Assembly (NCBI GenBank): GCA_905234485.1
Contig: CAJOHV010000008.1
Location: forward strand, 1-48,262
Length of the DNA: 48,262 nucleotides
Origin: an uncultured Bacteroidales bacterium
Lineage (GTDB): Bacteria > Bacteroidota > Bacteroidia > Bacteroidales > UBA932
Reading direction: 5' to 3'
Below, piece by piece: positions 32,554-41,031 of this stretch. Numbering within the stretch: the stretch's first letter is position 1; each line of letters opens with the position of its first letter. Both the position numbers and the translations under genes were made by a program. Under the pieces are notes generated by a model. It was not told where the DNA came from. It did no database searches and saw nothing but the letters and a program-made list of their open reading frames with translations.

Positions 32554-34508
32554 TTTTTAGTGAATTCAGCGACCCAGCCGCCGCCTTTGGCCATCTTTAT
32601 CGAGAGTTTGTCCCCCGCGCTGACCGTTACAGTTTCTATTTTGTAGTCCTCGGCCCAGATGTCGGCATTCACGCCATCTTTATGAATACGGGCTTCCCAT
32701 TCGCCTGCTCCGAGGAAGGATGTGTCCAAAGTCAATTCGCGTCCGCTCCAGTTGGTAAGGCCGGCGGAGTACCAGCGGCCGTCCGAAGTCCTGCGGGAAA
32801 TAACCAGATACTCCCCTGCCACCGCTTCCTGGGCTATGGTCTCCTCCCAGACGGTCGGGATCTTCGACAGATATTCGGCATACTCTGGAGCCTGATAGTA
32901 CTTGGACGGGGTGTCGCAGAGCATCATCAGAGGGCTCTCGTAGGAGACGAAGAGCGCGACCTGATGCGAGCGCGTTCCCTGGCTCATCGGGTGATACCAG
33001 AGCGGGCTGTAATCGTCCTTAGTGGCATTGTTCACGGCGCCCGGGGTGTAGTCCATCGGGCCTGCGACCATACGGGTGAACGGCAGAACCATATCGTGGT
33101 CCGGGGAGATGTCCGCGGAGTCTTTGTCGTGCTCCATTCCGTGCACGCCCTCGAAGGTCATAGCATTGGGGTACTTCCTCTGCAGACCAGCAGGTTTGTA
33201 GGCTCCGTGATAGTCAACCACAAGTTTACGCTTTGCGCACTCGCTGGCGACACGCTCATAGAAGTTGACCATATTCTGGTCCTGCATCTGCATAAAGTCT
33301 ATCTTGATACCCGCAACTCCCCAATCCGCATAGACATCGAGGATGTGTTCAAGGTCTTTCATCATCGGAGTCCAGAGCGTCCAAAGCACAACGCCGACGC
33401 CTTTGGACTTACCGTAAGCGATGAGTTCCTGAATGTCCATATCCGGCTGACATTCGACTATGTTAAGGGTGGAAGCGGACCAGCCTTCATCCAGCAGGAT
33501 ATATTCGAGGCCATACTTGGCCGCGAAGTCGATGAAATACTTGTAGGTGTCCGTGTTGACTCCTGCCTTGAAGTCCACTCCGAACACATTGATTGCGGAC
33601 CACCATTCCCAACTGATCTTGCCGGGTTTGAGCCAACTCCAGTCGCCCGGTTCCTCGGGCGAAGCGAGTTGCCAGGCGAGGGTGTTCTCCAACAGGTCTC
33701 GGTCAGAGCCCACACAGATGACCCTCCAAGGGTACACGCGGGTGCCGTTTGTACGCGCAATGCAGTCAGCCAGTTTAGTGATCGTCACATCCCGGTCCGT
33801 ACGCATGTCGTATGCATCTATCACATGCGGGAATTCTGCTTTAAGGGCGCCTGCACCCGCGCTCCGAAGCATCATATTCGGATAGTCGAACAAATCTGTT
33901 TCGGTGATGACGACTCGTATTCCTTCCGGAGTCTTGACGCTCATCGGCAGGAAGGAATAAGTCTCCGTGCCCACCTCATCGAGCACTTTCTCCTTGAAGA
34001 AAGCCTCGCAGTGAGTGATATAATCGGGATTCTTTTCGTTAGCCCAATAGACTTTCGAGCCGGAGGGCAGCCTCCATTCGGAGGTCTCGTTCAGCACCTC
34101 AACATCCCCGCCGAATTCGGTCACGAAGCGGTAGGCCGCTCCGTTGTCATATGCCCTGAACTTCACTGACCAGCCGCCCTTCATGCGCAGGGTCATCTCG
34201 TTGCAGTGGTCACGCAATTCGCGGAACTTGGTGGGCACTATGGCCGTGAGGGTTTCGTCTATCTCGCGGCGGCTCAGTTTGCTCACTTTCGCTTTAGTAC
34301 CCAGCCGGCCGTGGCCTTTCACATCCAGTGCTATTTCGCTGGGCTCCATCACCGTGGCGCCGCTCTTAGTGATACTCCAGACCAGTTTCGAGCCGTCGCT
34401 GACCTTGATTTTCAACGTTCCGTCCGGAGATGCGAGCACATAGTCCCTCGCCCCGAGGCTGAATGCCGCGAGCGCGCAGAGAACCATCACTGATATAAGC
34501 CTTTTCAT
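32550..34508 (-). CDS. GH97 glycoside hydrolase, retaining (alpha-galactosidase-like) type
   Basis: The protein has 652 residues with a signal peptide (MKRLISVMVLCALAAFSLGA) but no lipobox, so it is probably periplasmic. The GH97 N-terminal beta-sandwich ('DYVLASPDGTLKIKVSDGSK') is followed by the catalytic barrel ('YILLDEGWSAS', 'GVAGIKIDFMQMQDQNMVNF', 'VVDYHGAYKPAGLQRKYPNA', 'TFEGVHGMEHDK') and a C-terminal sandwich. Asp in 'IKIDF' sits where retaining GH97 alpha-galactosidases have their nucleophile, and 'YHGAYKP' replaces the HEP of inverting members. I infer a retaining enzyme, probably alpha-galactosidase. It overlaps both neighbours by 4 bp. Confidence 0.9.
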   Translation of the reverse strand: MKRLISVMVLCALAAFSLGARDYVLASPDGTLKIKVSDGSKLVWSITKSGATVMEPSEIALDVKGHGRLGTKAKVSKLSRREIDETLTAIVPTKFRELRDHCNEMTLRMKGGWSVKFRAYDNGAAYRFVTEFGGDVEVLNETSEWRLPSGSKVYWANEKNPDYITHCEAFFKEKVLDEVGTETYSFLPMSVKTPEGIRVVITETDLFDYPNMMLRSAGAGALKAEFPHVIDAYDMRTDRDVTITKLADCIARTNGTRVYPWRVICVGSDRDLLENTLAWQLASPEEPGDWSWLKPGKISWEWWSAINVFGVDFKAGVNTDTYKYFIDFAAKYGLEYILLDEGWSASTLNIVECQPDMDIQELIAYGKSKGVGVVLWTLWTPMMKDLEHILDVYADWGVAGIKIDFMQMQDQNMVNFYERVASECAKRKLVVDYHGAYKPAGLQRKYPNAMTFEGVHGMEHDKDSADISPDHDMVLPFTRMVAGPMDYTPGAVNNATKDDYSPLWYHPMSQGTRSHQVALFVSYESPLMMLCDTPSKYYQAPEYAEYLSKIPTVWEETIAQEAVAGEYLVISRRTSDGRWYSAGLTNWSGRELTLDTSFLGAGEWEARIHKDGVNADIWAEDYKIETVTVSAGDKLSIKMAKGGGWVAEFTKK

Positions 34509-36481
34509 TGCTTGATAAATCTGATTGCGGTGCCGCCCGAGGTCGCGAGTTTGAGTTCGAGCGCGTCCTTCGAGCTGACTTCCCTCTCGTTGTAATCCAC
34601 CGCCGTGGGGTTGTTCTCGTACGAAGCGTCAGCGGCGTCGGAATAGATCTGCGCGAGCCACTTGCCCTTGCCGAGGAAGTCGAGCGGCACGCTGAGTTCG
34701 CGGGCGTTCTCATCAGTGATCGCGCCGAGGAACCAGTCGCTGCCGCCGCGCTCTTGACGCGCCGTGACGATATAGTCGCCGATGACCGCGTCCAGCACCT
34801 TGGTCTGCTCCCAGTCGGCCGGGACGTCGCGTATGAAATCGAACGCTTTCACGCCCTCGTAGGCGGACGGATCGTCGTTGGCCATTTGCAGCGGGCTGTA
34901 GATCACCACATATTCGGCGAGTTGCTTCGCGATCGTGGTGCGCGTGCGGCACTGCGGGTTCGACGGGTTCGAGAAGTCGAAGGTGCCAAAGGTAAAGTCC
35001 ATGGGGCCGGCGAGTCCGCGCAGGAACGGCGCCACCGTCGTGTGCTCGGGCGTGTTGCCGCCGTCCACCTCCCAGGCATCGTGCTCCTGGCCGCGTATGG
35101 CTTCGCCCGTCATAAGGTTCGGCCACGTGCGACAGACACCGCTCGGAATGCACGGCTCGTGCTCGTCGATGCAGATCTGGTATTCAGCCGCCTTCTCCAC
35201 TATCCAGTGGAGTTTGTTCACTCCGTACTGGCCGTCGTGGGCTTCGATGCCGTCCATCAGAAGGTTCACGTTGCCGGTCTTGACATAGTGCATGCCGTAG
35301 CGCTGATAGAGCGCGTAAGCGTCATCGATCTGTGAGAAGTAGTTCTGAGTGTCCGCTGCGGTTTCGTTGTGGATTATCATCTGGACGCCCTTTTCGGCGG
35401 CATATTTCATTATTTCGTCGAAGTCGTAGTCAGGATAGGCCTGGGTGAAACTGAAGTTGTGGTTCTTCATCCAGTCGCCGTTCCATCCGAGATTCCAGCC
35501 CTCCACCAGCACTCCGCTGAAGTTGTTCGCAGCGGCGAAGTCGATGTAGCGCTTGGTGCGTTCGGTAGTGGCGCCATGACCCTCCGGATTGAGCGGGGCG
35601 TAGTACCATGTGTAGAGGAACTTGTGCAGTATCCACCAGATTCCGACGTACTTGCCGGGCTTGATCCAGGAAGTGTCTTCGATCTTGCAGGGCTCGTTGA
35701 GGTTGAGCATCAGGCGGGATTCGATCAGGCCGCCAGTGCGGTCGGTGACTATCATCGTGCGCCAGGGCGACACGCGGGTGTCGCTCACGTACACGGCGGT
35801 CCCGTCCGACCATGGCACCAGCGCGGCCTTAAGCGTGCTTTTGCCTTCGGGGACGAGATTCATCTTTGCGAAGTCAAGCACTGCCGCTTCGTGGATGGAG
35901 TAGAAACGGCCGTCCGCTCCTTCGATGGTAAGCGGCGTGTGCGCGCAGTCTATTTCGTTGAAGGCGGTATGATTGCCGTAGGACTCATAGTAAGGCACGC
36001 TCTCGGGGAGCCACCACGCTTTGTGGTCGTCGCGGGTGAAACGGAACTCCGTGAGTTCTTTGCGAATCGCTATATTGCCCAGGTTCTCCGGGAAGATATA
36101 ACGGAAGCCGAAGCCGTCGTCGAAAACTCGCACCTCCACATCCAGCCAGGCGGTGTGGAAGATGGCGCCGTTGTGCTTGTCCTTGATGACGCGCTGCTCT
36201 CCCCAGACGGTCTCCCAGTCTTCATTGACTTTGCTTCGCGTGATGTCCAGAACCTCGGTGCGGACGCCGAGAATATTGCCTCCCATCAGTTCGAAGCCGA
36301 GGCGGGAGTTCGAGATGATAGTGTCGTTGTCTTTGACGACGTTGTAGCAGAGGGTTCCGTCCACTGCGTCCACGGTCACCTTCAGGCTGCCGTCTGGCGA
36401 AGCAACTGTGTTCCCCGTCTGAGCGGTCGTGCAGGCGGCTAATGCCGCGAGGGTTATGATTGCTATGATTATCTTTTTCAT
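34505..36481 (-). CDS. GH97 glycoside hydrolase, inverting (SusB-like alpha-glucosidase) type
   Basis: The protein has 658 residues from the ATG at 36481, where a lipoprotein signal begins (MKKIIIAIITLAALAAC, lipobox Cys 17); an upstream in-frame ATG would place it inside the preceding gene. GH97 architecture is N-terminal sandwich ('TVASPDGSLKVTVDAVDG'), barrel ('FSGVLVEGWNLGWNGDW', 'MIIHNETAAD', 'HYVKTGNVN', 'CIDEHEPCIPSGVCRTWPNL', 'MTGEAIRGQEHDAW') and C-terminal sandwich. The HEP and GEAIRG glutamates match the base and acid of SusB, and the retaining-type Asp is absent. I infer an inverting alpha-glucosidase-like enzyme. The start is 1 bp after the GH89 stop. Confidence 0.9.
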   Translation of the reverse strand: MKKIIIAIITLAALAACTTAQTGNTVASPDGSLKVTVDAVDGTLCYNVVKDNDTIISNSRLGFELMGGNILGVRTEVLDITRSKVNEDWETVWGEQRVIKDKHNGAIFHTAWLDVEVRVFDDGFGFRYIFPENLGNIAIRKELTEFRFTRDDHKAWWLPESVPYYESYGNHTAFNEIDCAHTPLTIEGADGRFYSIHEAAVLDFAKMNLVPEGKSTLKAALVPWSDGTAVYVSDTRVSPWRTMIVTDRTGGLIESRLMLNLNEPCKIEDTSWIKPGKYVGIWWILHKFLYTWYYAPLNPEGHGATTERTKRYIDFAAANNFSGVLVEGWNLGWNGDWMKNHNFSFTQAYPDYDFDEIMKYAAEKGVQMIIHNETAADTQNYFSQIDDAYALYQRYGMHYVKTGNVNLLMDGIEAHDGQYGVNKLHWIVEKAAEYQICIDEHEPCIPSGVCRTWPNLMTGEAIRGQEHDAWEVDGGNTPEHTTVAPFLRGLAGPMDFTFGTFDFSNPSNPQCRTRTTIAKQLAEYVVIYSPLQMANDDPSAYEGVKAFDFIRDVPADWEQTKVLDAVIGDYIVTARQERGGSDWFLGAITDENARELSVPLDFLGKGKWLAQIYSDAADASYENNPTAVDYNEREVSSKDALELKLATSGGTAIRFIKQ

Positions 36482-36482
36482 A

Positions 36483-37364
36483 CTATCTGATGTGTGCCCA
36501 ATGGCATTCGAAGTCCCAAATATCTCTGTCGAACTGAAGGGCCCTTCCCTCAACACCTTCCGCGCTGCCCTGGGCTGACGTGCCCACATAGCCGGTACTC
36601 TTCGGATTCACGAAAGTCTCGCCGGCATCAAAGGCCGCGAGCACGGCGTCGAAGAACATTCTCCAGCGGACTTTGTAGTAGGTCTCCACCAGGCCGTCCC
36701 AGTCGCGGTTGGCGTAGTCGGAGAGGTGGAACGAGTCGCCCCAGACGCTGATTAGTGTGCGGGCGTTCATTTCGTAGTAGTCTGCCTCGGGCGGGTTCTT
36801 GCCCCAACTGCGGGCGTCCTTGATCCAGTCGCAGAGCGAGAATTCAGGACGGGTTTTAAGCACTGCGGCGAGGTCGTCACATAGTCCGAGGAACTCCTCT
36901 GACGCTGCGACCATAGCCTCACGGTCTCCTTTGTAATATGCCTGGGTGAATTTGTCGCGGACGGCGAGGGCTTTATTGTCAATCACCTGCCTGCGGGCGT
37001 TCGCGAGATCGAACTTGAAGTAGTCAGAGGAGCCGTTGACGGTTTCGAGGATTGTCAGCGCTTCTTCCAGGTCTTTGGGATCATACCCGCGGTTGAACAG
37101 GGTCGTCCAGTGCCAGAAGCCCTCCAGATTGGGATGGGCGCAGATTATGCTCGAACTTGAAGTCTTCGAATGGGTGACGCTGACTTTGTCTGCGTGCATA
37201 TGCCAGTACTGCCTGAAGGCTGGATCGGCATAGCCCAGGTGCCTGTCGGCAACGTTGTCGATATACTCATCCACCGGCATGGCGTTGCTCCAGGCCTGCT
37301 GGAGCACGGCTTCATAGACCGGCTCGTTCACGCCGAAACCCTCGAGCGTGCTGCCGAGTCCCAC
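36483..37364 (-). CDS. GH89 alpha-N-acetylglucosaminidase, C-terminal fragment (frameshifted)
   Basis: This is the distal 293 residues of a NAGLU-type enzyme. The fragment begins 'MGLGSTLEGFGVNEPVYEAV', equivalent to the 'TGMAPEGISQNEVVY' block of human NAGLU that carries the catalytic nucleophile Glu. The helical C-terminal domain follows ('ADRHLGYADPAFRQYW', 'DYFKFDLANARRQVI', 'DYANRDWDGLVETYYKVRWR'). Sense sequence in this frame extends upstream of the Met (AGPGFV), across the frameshift. Without the 5' fragment it lacks the acid/base Glu and the active-site barrel. The stop is 1 bp before the GH97 start. Confidence 0.88.
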   Translation of the reverse strand: MGLGSTLEGFGVNEPVYEAVLQQAWSNAMPVDEYIDNVADRHLGYADPAFRQYWHMHADKVSVTHSKTSSSSIICAHPNLEGFWHWTTLFNRGYDPKDLEEALTILETVNGSSDYFKFDLANARRQVIDNKALAVRDKFTQAYYKGDREAMVAASEEFLGLCDDLAAVLKTRPEFSLCDWIKDARSWGKNPPEADYYEMNARTLISVWGDSFHLSDYANRDWDGLVETYYKVRWRMFFDAVLAAFDAGETFVNPKSTGYVGTSAQGSAEGVEGRALQFDRDIWDFECHWAHIR

Positions 37365-38632
37365 GAAGCCCGGACCGGCGTTCGCCTTGGTTCCGCATTC
37401 TGGTGATAATCACCCTCGATTCCGGTCATGCCGCCGAAGTTGCCGAGGTAGCACCAGATGAACGGCTGGCCATAGAAACTTTCCGTGCGCTTCCAGATCT
37501 GGGTTGCGTCGCAGAAGTAGTCCAGAATAATCATCCTTCCCTGAGGCACGGCAGTCAGATATGCCTTGATGTTTTCATCGCTCCAGTGCTGCTGATCGGC
37601 CCAGAAGAGCCAGCCCATCTGCAGCCACACGGCGTCGGGGTCCACTGCCGTCATGGAGTCATATATGCCCTTGGAGATTTTCGCAAGCGTCTCCGGATCC
37701 CAGAACGGGGCATCCACTTCGTTGAACGGGTCTACGCCGTAGATATGGTCCGTGCCGTACATCCGCGTCTGCTCCTCAAGGAAGTCTTTCTGGATGCGCG
37801 CATATATGGGGTCCATCGGGCTGAGGAAGGTGCAGCGGTACTTGTCTGCAAAACCTCCCCAATAACTGACGCGGAAGGTGTCCAGGGGCTCTTTGGCGAC
37901 CTCGGCCAGTTCAGCCGGAACGTGTCCTGCGAATGCGGGCAGCACAGGCGTCATGTTGAGCGCCCGCTCCCTTTTCAAGATGCGTTTCTGAAGTTTCGCC
38001 TGTCCGTCGATCCACCCCTGCGGGAGCGGACCCTGCCACCTGTCCAGGTTGCACATCCTCTGCCACGGCAGATGCGCCGGGCCCACGAAGAACGCCCTGA
38101 TCTGCTCGTCAGTGAGACCATATTTGCGCCAAACCTTCTGCCAAACCGCTTCCTGACCAGTAATGGCCAGCGGCATATTGACTCCGTTCAGAGCCATCCA
38201 GTCTATGAATCTCTCCCACTGCTCCCACTTCCACCAGGCCATGGTGTAACCAAAGGTGCAGTAGTTAAGGAAGAAGCGGTCTTTGAGTTCCGCTTTCGCC
38301 TTGACAGGAGCGGCTATTTCTGGAAGTGTTTCCGGAAGTTCGATAGGATTGAAATGATACCAGCTGACATTGGTGAGGCAATATTCCTGAAGATACCTGT
38401 TGAGTCCGACTGCCATCGAATTGGCGTTATTACCCTTGATCAGAATCTTCGAGCCATTCTGACTCAACTCATACACATCCTGGTCGGATGCAATCTGCTC
38501 GAAAACTATCGATTTTGCCTGGGGACCGAGTATGCGTTCCGCAAGGGCGGCGGCGGTCTTCTCGTCTGCCGTGCGGCACGACACCAGCGCCCCCGCCACA
38601 GCCGCGATAATGGTCAGTTTCAGTATCTTCAT
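37328..38632 (-). CDS. GH89 alpha-N-acetylglucosaminidase, N-terminal fragment (frameshifted)
   Basis: GH89 enzymes remove terminal alpha-GlcNAc, for example from mucin or heparan-type glycans. This 434-residue frame has a lipoprotein signal (AAVAGALVSC, Cys 19), the NAGLU N-terminal domain, and the barrel: 'YCTFGYTMAWWKWEQWERFI', 'DWMALNGVNMPLAITGQEAV', 'RVSYWGGFADKYRCTFL' and 'YGVDPFNEVDAPFW' with the acid/base Glu near residue 305. After 'IWCYLGNFGGMTGIEGDYHQ' the frame shifts near 37387-37394 (a CC run; one added C restores it) and the sequence ends in nonsense. With the 3' part the length would be about 716, normal for the family. It is the first gene of the run down to 25527. Confidence 0.88.
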   Translation of the reverse strand: MKILKLTIIAAVAGALVSCRTADEKTAAALAERILGPQAKSIVFEQIASDQDVYELSQNGSKILIKGNNANSMAVGLNRYLQEYCLTNVSWYHFNPIELPETLPEIAAPVKAKAELKDRFFLNYCTFGYTMAWWKWEQWERFIDWMALNGVNMPLAITGQEAVWQKVWRKYGLTDEQIRAFFVGPAHLPWQRMCNLDRWQGPLPQGWIDGQAKLQKRILKRERALNMTPVLPAFAGHVPAELAEVAKEPLDTFRVSYWGGFADKYRCTFLSPMDPIYARIQKDFLEEQTRMYGTDHIYGVDPFNEVDAPFWDPETLAKISKGIYDSMTAVDPDAVWLQMGWLFWADQQHWSDENIKAYLTAVPQGRMIILDYFCDATQIWKRTESFYGQPFIWCYLGNFGGMTGIEGDYHQNAEPRRTPVRASWDSAARSRVSA

Positions 38633-38690
38633 CGTGCTCTTTGGTTTAGTCCTCTAATTTACGAAGATTTTCTCACATTAAAACCCTCCC

Positions 38691-38783
38691 GCGTGCATAC
38701 CCTACCCGAATTTGTCGAGGGTATGTGCAAAAACACCCCAAAAATGCACATACCCTCACATTCTGCGGCGAGGGTATGCACGC
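38691..38783 (+). repeat. REP-like double hairpin, family A, copy 1
   Basis: This 93-bp element has ends GCGTGCATACCCT and AGGGTATGCACGC that are perfect inverted repeats. Inside, GAGGGTATGTGC (left) and GCACATACCCTC (right) complete two adjacent hairpins separated by an A-rich spacer (AAAAACACCCCAAAAAT). It lies between the divergent GH89 and CE2 esterase genes, ending 16 bp before the esterase -33 box. The spacer orientation matches copy A3. Confidence 0.88.
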
Positions 38784-38798
38784 CATAATAGTAATTAC

Positions 38799-38830
38799 TT
38801 TGCAGGTCCGCGCGTTTTTTGATAAATTTG
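38799..38830 (+). promoter_or_regulatory. Bacteroides-type promoter for the esterase pair
   Basis: TTTG (38799-38802), 20-nt spacer, TAAATTTG (38823-38830): exact consensus. The -7 box ends 5 nt before the ATG at 38836, so the mRNA would be leaderless or nearly so. Confidence 0.7.
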
Positions 38831-38835
38831 TAACT

Positions 38836-39921
38836 ATGAAAAGAACCATTCTCATCGCGGCGGCGTTGGTCGCCTGCGTTCTCTGCAAGGCGGAGACCAT
38901 CAAAGGATCGGACGCCAAGGTGTCTTACATCGGACGAATCGAGATCACTGACGACAAAGCTGTCAGTTTCGACTGGAGCGCCACGACCCTCAGGCTCAAG
39001 TTCAAGGGCAAAAACCTTGTGATGGCCTGCTCGTCCACCAAGAAAGACTATCTAAACCTCTGGATAGACGGTGAGCAGAAAGCCATAGAAGACAAAGTGA
39101 TAAAGGTCGCCGGCGACACCATCATCACTCTCTTCACCAGCAAAGCCAAGAAGGCCACAGAGCACACCGTCATTCTTCAGAAGCGCACGGAGGGTGAACA
39201 GGGTACAATTACCATTAGGGAATTCACCACTGATGGGCAGTTCCTTCAGGCCCCGGCCCCGAAGCCGCGGTTGATCGAGTTCATCGGCGACTCGTACACC
39301 TGTGGATATGGAACCGAAGCGCTACACCGCAGTGACCCGTTCCGCCCGGAAGAGGAGAATCCCGCACGCACTTATGCGGACATTCTCGCACGCATGTACG
39401 GCGCTGAGGCGGTGCACATCAGCCATTCCGGCCGCGGCGTCGTCCGCAACTACGGCGATTATGGAGAGGGCGAGCATATGGTTAAACTCTACGCTCAGAC
39501 CTTCGACCAGTTCAAGGCGGACGCGTGGAGTCCGACCTACGAGCCGAACCTGGTGGTGATTTACCTCGGCACGAACGACTTCTCGGTGGGCAAGCAGCCC
39601 TCGCTCGCCATCTGGTGCGCGTACTACAAAAAGTTGCTTCAGAAAGTGCGTGAATTCCACGGCCCCAAGGTGCCCATCCTATGCCTTGCCTCGCCTTGCG
39701 ATGAACTGATGGACGACTATGTGCAGGCGGCGGTCGAGCGCTGCGGCCTCGCGAATGTGCATTTCGCCTCGATTCTTCCCGGCTGCTATAGGATGGACGA
39801 TGAGGATCTCGGCGCATCCTGGCACCCTAATTACAACGGCCATCGCAAGATAGCGAGCGTCGTGGCTCCGTTTATTTCTTCAATAATGGGATGGGAACTC
39901 CCGGTCTGGTTCAATGAATAA
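38836..39921 (+). CDS. CE2-like SGNH acetylesterase, exported
   Basis: The protein has 361 residues from the ATG at 38836 (signal MKRTILIAAALVACVLCKA); an in-frame ATG far upstream lies inside repeat A1 and is not credible. Residues about 22-150 form the N-terminal jelly-roll domain of carbohydrate esterase family 2. The SGNH hydrolase part follows: 'LIEFIGDSYTCGYGTE' (nucleophile Ser), 'ISHSGRGVVRNYG' (Gly block), 'VVIYLGTNDFSVG' (Asn block) and 'SWHPNYNGHRKIA' (catalytic His). CE2 enzymes remove acetyl groups from sugar 6-OH positions. The gene overlaps the next esterase gene by 8 bp, and the pair is bracketed by repeats A1 and A2. Confidence 0.88.
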   Translation: MKRTILIAAALVACVLCKAETIKGSDAKVSYIGRIEITDDKAVSFDWSATTLRLKFKGKNLVMACSSTKKDYLNLWIDGEQKAIEDKVIKVAGDTIITLFTSKAKKATEHTVILQKRTEGEQGTITIREFTTDGQFLQAPAPKPRLIEFIGDSYTCGYGTEALHRSDPFRPEEENPARTYADILARMYGAEAVHISHSGRGVVRNYGDYGEGEHMVKLYAQTFDQFKADAWSPTYEPNLVVIYLGTNDFSVGKQPSLAIWCAYYKKLLQKVREFHGPKVPILCLASPCDELMDDYVQAAVERCGLANVHFASILPGCYRMDDEDLGASWHPNYNGHRKIASVVAPFISSIMGWELPVWFNE

Positions 39922-40999
39922 GTTTACGACAATCGCGGCCGCGCTTCTGACGCTCGCCGCCTCTGCCTCCGCGCAGGTATTCTACAATGCGGACGAATTG
40001 CCGCTCTATGGCAAAGCCCGCGAGGACACGAAAGAGCGCTACGAGCGTCTGCCCGCCGAATTCGAGGGCCGCTCGCGCGACGCCGTCTGGTATCTCGGCC
40101 GCAACAGCGCAGGTCTATATATCCGCTTCCGCTCGAACAGCACCGCGATTTGGTGCCGTTGGACCGCGAAGTTCGGCAACCACATGAACCATCAGACACT
40201 CGTGGGCACGCGCGGAGTGGACCTGTACACCCTGACTGCAAAGAACGAATGGCGTTTCATGGCTGCCGGCAAGCCGAACATCAACGGCAAGACCACCACC
40301 GACAAGATCATCGGCAATATGACCCCGGAGTGGCGCGAGTATATGCTCTATCTTCCTCTGTACGACGGGGTTACGTCGCTGGAAATCGGAGTCGATTCCA
40401 CCGCCACGGTCGAGCAGCCTTTAGTCGATCTGCCGAAGACGGACAAGCCGATCGTGATGTACGGAACCAGCATTTTGCAGGGCGGATGCGCGAACCGTCC
40501 AGGCATGTGCCACACCAGCATCATTTCCCGCAAACTCAACCGCGAGGTTATTAATTTAGGTTTCAGCGGAAATGCTTTGCTGGACTACGAAATCGCCGAA
40601 CTGATTGCCGCGGTCAAGGATCCCGCTTTGATTGTGTTCGACTATGTCCCTAATGCGTGGGACTATCTGATCAGCGGAGAGGAAGGCGAGAAGTTCTACA
40701 GGATAGTTCGCGATGCGCATCCGGATGTGCCGATTCTGTTCCTTGAGGATCCTCACTTCTCCCATTACGAGTGGGATAGTTTCATCAAGACTGAAGTCGA
40801 CAAGAAAAACGCGGCTCAGCGCGCTCTGTTCAAAAAACTCAAAAAGCAGGGCGAGAAGAACATCTGGTATCTCAAGTCAGATGATATGGTCGGCCACGAC
40901 AACGAGCCCTTCGTGGAGAGCACCCATTTCACCGACCTCGGCATGATGCGCTACGCCGAATGGCTCCTCCCGCACATCAAGAGGCACATGAAAAAATAG
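39914..40999 (+). CDS. GxDLY-domain SGNH/GDSL hydrolase, exported
   Basis: The protein has 361 residues with signal peptide MNKFTTIAAALLTLAASASA. Residues about 25-175 form a beta domain containing the 'GTRGVDLYTL' motif that names the GxDLY domain. The second half is a Lipase_GDSL_3-type SGNH hydrolase: 'IVMYGTSILQGGCANRPGMC' (nucleophile Ser in GTSI), 'INLGFSGNALLDYE', 'LIVFDYVPNAWDY' (Asn block) and 'VESTHFTDLGMMRYAEWL' (catalytic His). The family is assumed to de-esterify carbohydrates; the substrate is not established. It overlaps the CE2-like gene by 8 bp, so two esterases of different families are coexpressed. Repeat A2 begins 32 bp after its stop. Confidence 0.88.
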   Translation: MNKFTTIAAALLTLAASASAQVFYNADELPLYGKAREDTKERYERLPAEFEGRSRDAVWYLGRNSAGLYIRFRSNSTAIWCRWTAKFGNHMNHQTLVGTRGVDLYTLTAKNEWRFMAAGKPNINGKTTTDKIIGNMTPEWREYMLYLPLYDGVTSLEIGVDSTATVEQPLVDLPKTDKPIVMYGTSILQGGCANRPGMCHTSIISRKLNREVINLGFSGNALLDYEIAELIAAVKDPALIVFDYVPNAWDYLISGEEGEKFYRIVRDAHPDVPILFLEDPHFSHYEWDSFIKTEVDKKNAAQRALFKKLKKQGEKNIWYLKSDDMVGHDNEPFVESTHFTDLGMMRYAEWLLPHIKRHMKK

Positions 41000-41031
41000 C
41001 CGCCATCGCGGACTTTTATTCTTGCAATCCA

